64,000 nt of DNA, taken from positions 21,709,292 through 21,773,291 of the forward strand of contig NC_088312.1 of assembly GCF_910592395.1 (NCBI RefSeq), read 5' to 3'. The position numbers and the translations under genes were made by a program. The notes below the pieces were generated by a model. That model worked only from the letters and a program-made list of their open reading frames with translations. It did not search any database and was not told the DNA's origin. Of the stretch, positions 49,301 through 60,500 are shown piece after piece (the first letter of the stretch is position 1; every line of letters starts with the position of its first letter). Source of the DNA: Lineus longissimus. Taxonomy: Eukaryota; Nemertea; Pilidiophora; Heteronemertea; Lineidae.

Positions 49301-52300
49301 CCCGCGTACATCACTTCCCACGTGGTAATGTCATTTCGGTGGGCATGGGCCCCTTGGGGACAATAAAGTAAATGGCTATACTGTGTCTTACATAGCGTTT
49401 AATGTGTAGTATACAGATCACTATTGGTCTTCCAGACGCTTCAACCGATGTATGGTCAGGGTATTATCATGTTCATTCAACGGATAGGTTCCCCTACGCT
49501 GGTATCCCCCACTCTCGATGGGGCCTGAACTTTTGAATAGCTCCTGGGATGGTGCAGACTTCATAGAGTGAGGCAGTGCATCGGATGCTTGCTTACAATT
49601 GACCAGGCTGTCTAGGGCAAGCAAGGCTCTGGGCCCTCCACAATGTTAAAAAACAGCTTTGACGTTACATGATCATACAAGAAAGCGAACACTCTGGTTA
49701 ACCCTAAATCACCCCATCAATGCTGTGGATGGCTCCCGGTGACACCGCAGCGCGCAAAGAAAATGCAATCTGTTGAGAATGAATAATAAGTATAGTAAGA
49801 GTAAATAGTACTCAGCATTAAGACAACTACCTTCACCTTTACTGCAGCCATTACGATATAAATCTATGACTTTATGATCTCTTCGTATTTTTTTGAAATT
49901 TCATCGATGCATCAGTTAGGAAAATCCATGTGCGCGACTGCTGGAGAAAACGAAGACCAAAGTCTTGACTCAGCAATCGATGATGACGACGACGACGACG
50001 GCGATGATTGCCTGATGGCTTATGAATATTTAATGGCAAATGAATGCCTGACAACGTCAAGCCATCGAAAAAACATAAGATCCATATGCGTCATGTACAG
50101 GTTGCAATTCCTTTGTATCGGGCGAAACCGCCCACGATATAAGTGCCGCATAACTATAACGGTCGGTAAACGTGTGATAGGACATCAATTTCTCCAATTT
50201 GGTTCCATCAGAAAGAAACCCATGCAGCTGACTCAGCGTGCAGCAGTGTACTTACGCCTAACCATTGTGCGTCTTCAAACACAGAAAAATGAATTCGACG
50301 TGGGTCATCGGGAAACCATAGTAACAGCATGGATGCAGAATATTTTAGATGGCACATTTGGCACCAATCTAATCGGAGGAGTCGCCAGGTTGTTTAAGAT
50401 TCTCTTCTATCAACACAAGGGCGCGTCTCCGTGCGTAGGCCATTACTTCAATGCCTTAATTGAATCTGATCAGAATTTGAAGGAGATATCAATTGGTGGG
50501 TAGAGCGCCTTTCGCAAAAATATCGCGAGTAAAGAGCAGCGATGGTCACGTTATACTCGATCCGTTAGTGTTTACGATGTCATCCTGAATTTGCGATGGA
50601 TTGGAAGAAGTTTAGAACACTGTTGAAAAAGTAAATGCACGTCCTTTACCAGCCGAGGAGTGGGAGGTTCCCGAGAGGCATGATGCCTAATGCCTGTCGG
50701 TACGGTCTTTCTTCGAAATTAACGTCAGCGCTTGTCACATCATTGGTCGAGGTTCCAATCGACTCGGAGCACCTTTCCATGTCGCTCTCTGACACCGTAT
50801 GTTATTTCAGAAAATCCATATTTCAAAAAGCAACATAGAGTTGATCCATACTCGTATATATCGTAAACAGTCGTCTAGTCACCTGGCCTGCGGTTTATGG
50901 TGTCGGAGTTAGCCCACCGCCCACCTGCGTCGGGATACTGCAGGAAATGACCCGGCGGTGTTCGGATTTGCATCTGTCTGTGAATGTGAATCGGGCAATA
51001 TCCATCATTGGGGAAAACTTGCTTACAATAGCTTCTCTATGAAAAATGGGTTACAGTGAATTGGTCAGTTCTTATGACTTTAGGTTTTCATAGGCGCGTG
51101 AAGTTGTAAGTGTCAAGAAGGTCTCCTGCATATTCGTTTTCGTTCCTGACATTCTCTAAAACATGGGCCAGCCAGCTCACAGCCCGAGACCTTCCGGAGC
51201 TACAAGTCACGAAGTCGCAGTTCTTCTGGCGGTGGCGTGTCATTGGATATGGCGCTAATTGAGAAGGGTAATCTAAGGATCAGAGTGGAAAGCTTGCTTC
51301 CGTAGGTTTTCACTTGGACGTATTGAACGTATCCTATCATGTGGCTGAATGCGTGCTCTAGCAGAGGTATCGGCAACATGCACTTTGATCGAAGGCAGGA
51401 AGTAGGGCCCTTGAAATGCCTCCAATATTTCTAAGGTTTCTTTACTTTAAGTCGCCGGATCCCGCGAATGGGAGCGTTATGTCGTGTCCTAAAAGCCGTG
51501 TCGTTCATGTCGTGTCCTATAGTGTTTCCCTAGAGCACAGGAATATCATTTTATCGCGACAAGAGCGAGGTGTATGATGTAAAGGCTAGATAGTGGTATG
51601 AGGCAGGGGAGACCCTTTTGGCGACTTTGCATAACATAACCTGACCTACCTGTTCCTTGTCTAGATTCTCTTTAATGGATGAAACTTAATCTATAATATC
51701 CTTGAACCAAGTCTGGTTGCTTGCTGTTCTTTCGATCTTATCATTGTTTGTAAGGGTTCTGAGGCTTTTAGGCCGTGTCTCGCGATCAAAGAGCTACTGG
51801 ATAGCGTGTATGAGGATACGAAGCTGATTAAGACGCAAGGTTTATGATTAAGGAGAGTCTGTGGGGAATAAGGGGAAGCACTCACTTCCAGAAAACCCTC
51901 TGGTGTGGCAACGAATGGAAATATTGGCAGGCTAGACGTCAGGGACATTCTGTTGTCTGATATCAGCCTCCCTTCTGTCCTTGGGAGAATTTTATTACAA
52001 ACATCCCCAGTGATTGAAGAGGTCAGCTGTTGTCACCGACACTATACCTGCACAGGAAATGAGTATCACTTCAATCAAGAGATAGCTGGTAGCTAATCTC
52101 TTATCAATACGCAGCCATCTTTTGCCTTGTCGTGATTTGGTCAAGATGGTTTTGAAAAATAATGATTTCTGTGCAATTTAAACTAAGAGGGCATAACTAA
52201 TCAAATACGGCGTATGTGTTTAGCTTCTTTCCCGTGACTGTGTGAACCTGCATTTCGATGTTCCTGACCCACGATTAAATGCGAACGGCGCACCCCTTTA

Positions 52301-53993
52301 AAAAGAAGTTCATGAAAGGAAAACGGATATTTGCCTTCGGTTTTAGAAGAAATAAAAAGGAATGCTCTCTCATAATGCTGCGTATGATATTCGTCCCGTG
52401 AAATGTATTAGTCTTCGATGTGGGCAAGCGCAAGTAGTGGAAGATCGCAATACATGATACAGACTCGGCAAATATTTGTCCATTGAGCTCAATGTCATTA
52501 AAAGGGAAGGGATAGGTCGCGATTTGAAAATGTCAACAAGATAGCAAAGAACCGTAGTTCTTCTCAAAGGGATATGCAGATGGCGTATAAGAACCGAATA
52601 TTACGCTTACTCTAATCCATCTTAAGTAGAGACTCTGAAAAGAGCTTAAACAGATCTGAGAAATCGCATGGCATCATTTTTTCCTCAGCTTTGATTTTTC
52701 GAGAAAAAATGTGACGTTGATAAATGGCATAATTTCCTTGGATCAAAGCAATCACGATGGATTTTTCTAAAGATAGGTACTCGACTTAGGACGATCCCTT
52801 GCGAGACATAAGATCTTCTCGTTGAAAAAATACCCATTAACGGACTTCACCCTTGCATTAAGCTTAAGTCTTGATCTTCGAGATCAGATGAAATGTGCAT
52901 TTGCGAGAGTAAGGCATGGGAGTGAAACCAATAGTTGAGTTAGGTGCAGACTTGATCACTACGTTATTGTTTTTGACTTAAGTTGATATCTACTACAAAA
53001 AGTTAATAATTTTCATGATGAGTTGATCGCATTATTCATATTAGTTGTAAGTACACTGCATTGTTTTTGTCATTGCTGACTTAGGCCTATCTCTAAAAGC
53101 TGTTTCGTGGGGGGTCGATCATCATCATTTGTCTAGAAATGCAACCTCTAAAGAAAGATTTACTCAGCAAATAATCACTCAGTAAAGTGAGCCATGCCTA
53201 AAAGTACTGCAAAATCCGTCTTCTGCCGGAGGAAATTATGTGATATAAAAACATATATGAAAATGACTAAAACCTTCAATTCCTTTTCAAATACTGTTCC
53301 GTCGCTTTTGGCTCTGAATAGTATCGTAGATTTATTTCGGCGATAATTTAGCAGAAATGACAGATGTATAATTTTGAAATTCTCGGGGAATTTTTCGTAT
53401 CATTGTATAGCAATGCATACCTGGATGTTAAACACCAGAACATGAACCGGCCGCCCCTCTGATCTGCATCCACAACCGCCAGTCCCGCAAAGATGTCGAC
53501 AGAAATACAGTGGACATGCGAAATGAGAGTGTCCCACATAGATAGTAGGCAAATAAAGCTGATACACTCTCAGCCATAAGTCAGCCTAATTCATTAATAT
53601 TCATGAATGTGTGTCGGTTAATTTACTTCCTCGTGATGAAGCCCCGAGATGGGACACAGGCAAGGAACTATAGTATCCACCCGATGAATATGTACAGTAC
53701 GTGTGCAATTTGTATCGTACATTTGACTTACACCGAAAGGTCGATCTCAAAAGCTTCTATCACATTAAATCGAAGCAAATTGAATTGAATCGTACTTGTA
53801 ATCTTTTAGAGTACGTATTAAACATTAATTGGAGTTGTCAGCCGTCAGTCCTCGGCTGATCAGTCGAGGTATTGGGATCGCAGTATGTAAAGTGATGTCT
53901 CCTTTAATTCACTCAATTATTTAGTGCACTCATTCATCTGTCAGCGCGTTCGTAAATGATTCAGTGCATTCCGTCAATCAGTCAATAGTGATG
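46321..53993. other. Gene-poor tract
   Basis: No recognised gene. It contains one 209-codon frame (listed separately), an A-rich run near 47596, and otherwise unremarkable sequence. Confidence 0.4.
49874..50503 (+). CDS. Unrecognised 209-codon open frame (doubtful)
   Basis: This is the longest uninterrupted frame outside the retroelements. Residues about 37-45 are an acidic run from a (gac)n stretch at 49981-50000, directly followed by a repeated MAYEYLMANEYL-like pair. The rest is mixed, with no signal peptide, membrane segment or motif I know. No splice partner or promoter is visible. At this base composition a frame of 209 codons is rare but possible by chance in 64 kb. I do not assign a function. 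Confidence 0.15.
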   Translation: MISSYFFEISSMHQLGKSMCATAGENEDQSLDSAIDDDDDDDGDDCLMAYEYLMANECLTTSSHRKNIRSICVMYRLQFLCIGRNRPRYKCRITITVGKRVIGHQFLQFGSIRKKPMQLTQRAAVYLRLTIVRLQTQKNEFDVGHRETIVTAWMQNILDGTFGTNLIGGVARLFKILFYQHKGASPCVGHYFNALIESDQNLKEISIGG

Positions 53994-54050
53994 GGGTCAA
54001 TGCATTCAGTTGGTCAATGCATTCCATTGGTCAATGCATTCAGGACATTT
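53994..54050 (+). repeat. Minisatellite, about 17-bp unit
   Basis: Three tandem units of ggtcaatgcattca.t(t) lie here. Degenerate relatives (tcagtgcatt, caatgcattc) are scattered over 53920-54130. Confidence 0.8.
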
Positions 54051-54279
54051 GGCAATCAGCAATGCATTGGGCATTAGTTGAACCGCGTTGGTCAACAATT
54101 CAATGCATTCATGAATGAATCAGTGCATTTAAAAAGCAGTTGCATTTGGCACCCACCACGGTCACTGACATTTAAAAGCAAGCAAATGATTGACCTTCAG
54201 AAAACAAACCACTGTAATACACCAAGTCATTTGTGCCATCAGGCATCTCATCTCTGACTTCAGTCGCCCTGGAAAACAA

Positions 54280-54675
54280 CTATCCCGATCGCACCAGTTC
54301 GACAAGTGGGCTTCCCAAATTCCAAGAAAATAAACCCGACGACGGGCAGTGAATCTTGTTGCCTAGATTGAAGTTGGACCCAAAACACTTGCCTAGAGTT
54401 TTGTAAAGGACGTCATACGTCCATATGAAGATTGGCCTGGCTTGTATCAAGATGCATGTTGGCGCAATAAATATTTGATGGTCTTTCGTGTATTTTGATG
54501 CACCCATCTCCTGACCCTTTTCGGTGATATCCTTTATCCTTGCCGTGCACACCGCAGCATCTTTCTGGTAGGTTAGGTTTCCATCAACAGTTTCGTCAAT
54601 CACTGAAGTCGCCTCTCCTCGTGGACCTAACGAATCAGCCGGTCGTTTTCTCTTGATATATTCATTAATCCACAT
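54280..54675 (-). CDS. Unrecognised 131-codon open frame (doubtful)
   Basis: A minus-strand frame with an ATG at 54675, a basic start (NEYIKRKRP), a hydrophilic middle and a mildly hydrophobic stretch (IFIAPTCILIQARPIFIW). Its composition is more protein-like than most shadows here, but I know no homologue and see no intron structure. It may be chance or a fragment of an unknown repeat. Confidence 0.15.
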   Translation of the reverse strand: MWINEYIKRKRPADSLGPRGEATSVIDETVDGNLTYQKDAAVCTARIKDITEKGQEMGASKYTKDHQIFIAPTCILIQARPIFIWTYDVLYKTLGKCFGSNFNLGNKIHCPSSGLFSWNLGSPLVELVRSG

Positions 54676-56619
54676 GTTGTATTTGGGCTAATGCTAAATT
54701 AACCAATATTTCTGACTGAACGAGCCAGAGACGTTGTCTGAATAACGTAAAGCAGCAGGGTAGAGTCCACTTTATTGGATATATTTAGTATCAAACATGA
54801 ACTTACGATACATCGTTTAAGACCAAGATAAAGTCATTATTTATATTCGTATTACTACTATTTATAGCTCTGCGTCCTATACGCGATATACTCATCAAGT
54901 GCGCCTTAACGGTTGAAATTGAAGGTCCGACTGCTTACTTTGACGCTTTCAAGTGAATGATCTCGCTACTCAAGAAAACATCTCAGTTGGGAAACACCAC
55001 CCTGCTTGAAAAGTTATACATCTTCGAACATCATTCTTAGAGGCTGAACTTTTGCTCAAATTGCCACCCGGGGAAGAGTTAGTGAATTCCTACATACCAC
55101 AAGTAGTCACATTATTGCATGATTGATGGGGCAGTCAAATAATGAATTTGTTTAACGTAACGTCAAGATCGGAAGGAATGTGATGGTTTATAATCGCTCT
55201 GATTTATAATGACTGTGCAACACAGGATATTTCTATCGTGACATGCTGGAGGAATTTCAAAATTGGCCTGACGATTTAGCTGCGTAGTAAGTCGGTCATC
55301 TTGGGATCTGTGCCGTTGTTGGGAGAGGGAACTTCTCAATGTTTGTTCAGAATAATTTGAAGGCGAGAAAGCGATTGGTAAATTTGATGTGTGCCCATGG
55401 ACCAGATTCTCCAAATCAGTGTGGCAGCAAACTGCAAAAGAGTGGCGTTGTTGCAGCGTCGGTACCGTTATTTAGACAAGTTGTGACGTTTAGAAGCTCT
55501 AGGTATCAAACACAAGACTAATAAAGGTTCCGATCCTCTGTGAGTTTCAGTGTATAGGGTCGCAGTAAAATAACTGAGTTCTGATCTCGTAAATAGTACT
55601 TTCTCTTCTGCAGTCAGTAGTTATCTGGTAGAAGACCTTTGGAGTCGAGAGTTGAGTTTCTCGTACGGCGACATCGCCTTCAGAGACATCTTCACGAAAT
55701 GTGCAAAACCTACTGGCACAATGATTTTGAAGAATTTCATTCGAATATTTCCGATGGGATGAATGCTTATTGAATATTTTAGCAGCGGTTCAGATCATGC
55801 CATGACAAGTGTAAATCCAATGATACTCAATAATCACGTCGGACAGGTCGGATGGGGGGGGGAGATTGTGCAGGTGCTGTGACATTGTCCCAGTTGATGC
55901 AATCTGTCAGTTGAGTTCCACTGTGATCTTGCGGGATTTCTCCAGATCATTCTCAATAGTGCTGTCGGGTGGATAATCGTAATCAAACATCATGGTGTCG
56001 GTCTTCATGCAACACAGTTTTCATCCGGCATGAGGTTTTTCCAAGGCCCATTTTTGAAGGAAATGGCAGTAGGTAGTATATATTTTAAAGCCACCATGAC
56101 TCGTGGATATTTGAAATCGCAGGATGAGGACCCTTTCTATCAGTATTTGGTCTTCCTTGCAAAGCTCTCACCTGTTGCTCGGCTTGAGTCAGTGTAGAGC
56201 ATTTGACTTGATGGACTTAGAATGATTTACATGCTCGATGACAGTTGTTTCAGTTTGATTCTCCAATATTAAGAACATTTTCATTATTTCATCTGGCACG
56301 TCCTTGCTGAATTACTTCCTTGACACATGTCGTTCAGGTCAACCAAGACGGAAGGTAAACATAAAAGGCTGTCACCTCTCTGCCTTGAAATACCCTCCCA
56401 AACCAGTCAAATGAACACGCGGCAGGTTTCTGAGAATGACAGGCACTTATCAGCAGAATCCAATACATTAACCAAACTACGTAGCGGTTCATATTTCAAT
56501 TGATTTCCAAATGGCCATTCACATCACGCATTGCAGTTTATGCCCACTCACAGAAAACTTCATAAAATTTCCCTTTTGCCACGAAAATCATTTATATCTG
56601 CCGGCTTTTTGTCTAATAG

Positions 56620-56684
56620 ACCAGGAAATGAGACCGTCAGCAGCGCGGGAGCAATTTCCGCCATGTTGATTTACTTGCGAGATG
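56620..56684 (+). other. Weak candidate internal exon
   Basis: It follows ggctttttgtctaatag (fair acceptor) and ends GATG before gtaatc (fair donor). It is open in the phase needed to join the 49-nt exon at 57489. The join would form a Glu codon and run straight into the acidic propeptide. There is no independent support, so chance is quite possible. Confidence 0.2.
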
Positions 56685-56892
56685 GTAATCTACGACCCAT
56701 TTTCGCCCTGGGGGTTGCACCAATGATCGATTGATTAACGAAGTTTATCATTGCGTGAACAATCAACGTCTGTTGATAAGTTTATTTCTGTTTTCCATAG
56801 ATTGTTATTGCCGGGGGTGTTCTTGGGCAGCTCGACTGTTTCAACAGAAACAAATAGATAGTAAAATCCTTTACTTCTGATTTTTATCTGAC

Positions 56893-56928
56893 GTACATTA
56901 TGTTAGCCCAGTACATTATGTTAGCCCA
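56893..56928 (+). repeat. Exact 18-bp tandem duplication
   Basis: gtacattatgttagccca occurs twice with no mismatch. Confidence 0.85.
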
Positions 56929-56991
56929 CTTGCATTCCAAAACCTTAGCCCTCTGATATGATGTTGAAAAAGGCGATGGTTTTATACTTCA

Positions 56992-57030
56992 GGCCGCGTT
57001 TTCTGACTTCGGGCCGCGTTTTCTGACTTC
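56992..57030 (+). repeat. Exact 19-bp direct repeat, period 20
   Basis: ggccgcgttttctgacttc occurs twice, separated by one g. Another recent slippage duplication 60 bp from the previous one. Confidence 0.85.
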
Positions 57031-57419
57031 TTTACGATAGCAGTTTAGGAATAAAGTAGTCGTTACAAGTCATCCCGAGCCTGCCATGATCTTTAAGCAT
57101 TTTTTTCCAACCGATAAATATGCTCTCCTAATGATATCAATATTCATGTTTGTGGCTACTCTGGTTGGGCAACAGCCTGCGGCAGACAGGTCAAGCGCTC
57201 CCCTGTGTAGGTGGAAGCGGTCGATTCGTGTTACTTCTCTTCTCGCCTGAGGCTGAATTGGTATTTAATCCACCATGTCCGAGCTCCCTTGAGTCCACGT
57301 CACATTCCGGCGTCGCCTTCGTATCGGGTCATCAGGCAACGTCTTGAGATCAAGATGTAACATACATTATCATTCCACGAGAAGGTTCACTGCACGAACT
57401 ATAATTTGGAGCACTGTAA

Positions 57420-57435
57420 CCCCCCCCCCCCCCCC
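57420..57435 (+). repeat. Poly-C tract (16 nt)
   Basis: Sixteen consecutive C residues, 53 nt upstream of the exon at 57489. The length may be unreliable if the assembly is from error-prone reads. Confidence 0.9.
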
Positions 57436-57488
57436 TCGCCTAGAGAGTCAGCGCACCGTCTCATGACTTATTCTTTCTCTACTTACAG

Positions 57489-57537
57489 AAAATGAATATG
57501 GTGATGATCAGCTAGAGGTGTTTAGGGACGCAGCCAA
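57489..57537 (+). other. Peptide gene exon A (49 nt, acidic propeptide)
   Basis: Preceded by ttattctttctctacttacag and followed by gtaagtatag, a near-consensus donor after CAA. Of the three frames only one is open, and it is the frame that joins the next exons. It encodes an acidic stretch (Glu-Asn-Glu-Tyr-Gly-Asp-Asp type), as expected for a propeptide. Confidence 0.78.
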
Positions 57538-60500
57538 GTAAGTATAGACGGAGGTTGCCCTGCTTTTCGGTGGACCGGGGACGGAAAAAGTTGCCGATGA
57601 GTATAGTGAGTTAAAAATTGGCGAGCAGCTCGAAGTCGGTCTGTTCGTGATAACACCTCATTGGTTGTTTATATGAAAATATTTGGTCAAATATCTAATC
57701 AACTCGACCAGATCTGAAACAAGTGGTGTGTTTGTTCCTATTCTAATCATACTAAAAGGTCCATCTTTTTCAGACGAATCTGCTATTTGACTTGAGTACA
57801 TGTAAGTAAAGTGCGTCACCATTTAATCGGTAGGTGGATGATTTGGTGATGGGCCGGTTTGCTTGGTCGATCAAAAGCTGTCACGACTTATGAAGTGACA
57901 AGTTTTTTCCATTATGCGATTCTAATGAGGCCGCTGGGCGACAGTCGCACGAGAAAAACCACAGCCACATGCACATGCTGCGATTTTCACCGATCACTGC
58001 AGCTCGTCGCCATGCGTCAAATATATACCAGCATATATTCCAACTACCAACTGTACGACTTGCAACGGCCAAAAATCGCATCATATGTGCTCATGAAATA
58101 ATGAAGTACACGTTTTCCATTATGCGACGGGTCTTGACCAACATGTATATAGTTAATAATACGGTAAGGGGCCGTATTTGAGTACGTACGCACACGATTT
58201 TATTACTTCCACCCGCTAGAGCGCAGACCACCAACTGCCATATTTCACAAACATATCGTCGGTCGATACTATTGCATATAGTCAATGGCGAACGAATATT
58301 ACAGATCATATTTCAGTCCCCCTCCCCACACCTGTTTCATGGAAATGAACCTCAAACGTACAAGTATCCTCGCCCTTGCTGCGCACATGCTAAATGAACG
58401 GCCCCTGGTGTTATCAGAGCATGTGTGGGCTTCTTGATTAGGAAATGATATCCAGAGTTTTGCATTGTGAATAACCGATAGCGAAGACTATGACCAAAGG
58501 TCTATCTTTGTCATCATTCTATTGGTGAAGGATGCATGAGCATGGTGATGGTTTGGTTCTATTGAATGCTGTCCACACTGATACTGAAGTCCGTACTGAA
58601 GTCCCTTATTATCAGCGTCAACATGGTATCCACTAACCGAGTCGAATCTCACGTGCAATCTGAAAGCTAAAAATGTTGCGTACATGTAGAGTTATTTCGA
58701 CGTATCGATTTCATTTTGTTGCGTAATCTTAGAGTTGTCTACAGCGAGATTTGACTTGGCTGGGTTGAGAGCATTCTGAACCGGGTGCTGGGATTACGAG
58801 CGAAGCAAGCCTCGTAAGAAAACCTCTTTCTTTTTAGCTTAGCGTATGGCTGTCTCATGTCAGGGTTGTTGCTACGAAGATGTCGGTTGTTACTGTTCCT
58901 GTTAATGTTATACAGCTTTAGATTGATACACCGGTTATATGCCAAAATAGATTAGACAATCGTTATTCCATTCGCTAGAGGTTTCCGGCGAGTCCACGGC
59001 GGCCCGCAACCGGTAAATTAATTAGTTGAATCATTTTCCAACAATAGTTGCCATGATATGGCTTGCCTGGAATCATAATATGATAATTTATCAATATTAT
59101 TAATAAACAATTAGTCTTATTTCAGTTGAGAAAAGCGTCTTTGGTGTCAGTGTATAAGCGCGCTGCTATACGCGTCAAAAGTATAGCGTTGCATGTGACC
59201 ATGACCACGGCCACTGCCGAAGTTATAAGTCAAAAGAAATAGACGACATCAAGACCTTAGAATATTTAAACAATTTAACCATTTCTTTTCTTGTTTGCAG
59301 TCAACTCCAGACTCCCCCAGAAAGGTAAATTGGCCTCCAGGGTACAAGGTTAACTTTGTATCACTAAGCCGTTTACTTTTCTCGTCTTTCTCTCCTTTTT
59401 CATATGTTATTGGTGGAGGGTGCAAGCATTCATTCTACGCTTAAACACGTTTTTGCAATGTTTCACTAGCGGTTTAGGAAGCCACAGTGTAGTTGTATGA
59501 AACTGTACGAAACGATATAAATAGTTAAGTCACATGACGACGTAACAACCATGGTTCTAATGTACGTGAACATTTATCAGAAAAATAGTATTCGTATTTG
59601 CCTCAAATTGTAGCATCAACAACGAGCTCCACGACTCCGAAGACACTCTCTCCAATTGCAAATTGGTCTACCATCATCGGAAAGACGGAGTTTTTGAAAA
59701 AACCCTTAGTCGAAACAACAAATACTTTCAAACATGGCAAAATAGACGTTTTTCAAGCGTGGAATAAGTGCTTTCCGCAAGGACAACATGCATAAATACT
59801 AAAGAGACACTTTATTCAAACGTGATTGTTTCGTCGTTATTTCTTCTAAAATATACTGCTTTTGTGTAAATGAGTTTCCCTGCATGGAACAGACCTTCCT
59901 TCCAGGCACATTTGTTGATATTATAAATAGCGTTTAGAAAATAATGGCTCGACTATACAGCACCGTTATCGAGTGCGTTCACTATGAGTGCAATAAATCA
60001 AATTGCACTCTCTGCCCACTTTGATTCTTATCTTTTGGATATTTTTTTCTTCACACGTTACCCTGGATAAAATATTTTCTGATCATGTTTTTGAGTTGGA
60101 ATTACATAAGACGCATTTTGAAGTGATTAGTATAGGGTGCAATCTGAAAGGCGTGTCGGCGGTCCAAGATTCAGACTAAAGCTGTTTGGCTGCATCGCCA
60201 TCTCATCGAACCGTCAACGAACCATCACCAACAACATATTTTGAAAGACTGCAAAGTTCAACAAAATATATAAAGATATCTTTAAAATCTGCTTAACACT
60301 TTCGCAATTGCTTCTATAGAGCATACTTTAAAATTTTGCCTGGCAAATGCTTAATCTTTAAAATCTGCTGAACTCTATCGTAACTGCTTTAGAGTCTAGT
60401 TTACAACTTTGCTTGTTGCCGACTTTTCTAATTCCACAATTGCTTTTTGTGCACGTGTGTATGTTTTGATAGACTTTATATGTCTTTACCTTTGAAGTAC

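Larger units (their letters stand above)
54676..57488 (+). other. 5' side of the peptide gene; first exon(s) not located
   Basis: The upstream exon(s) of the peptide precursor, with its signal peptide, should lie here or further 5', ending after the first base of a codon. I tested ATGs by eye. The best hydrophobic start (57087 or 57132, reading MISIFMFVATLVG from the latter) has no usable phase-1 donor. A phase-compatible internal exon candidate lies at 56620-56684. Confidence 0.35.

Noticed and set aside
57087-57260. Hydrophobic ATG start (57087/57132) as the signal-peptide exon of the peptide gene
   Set aside because: Its possible donors either fall in the wrong phase or create a stop when joined to exon A, so it cannot be spliced to it directly.
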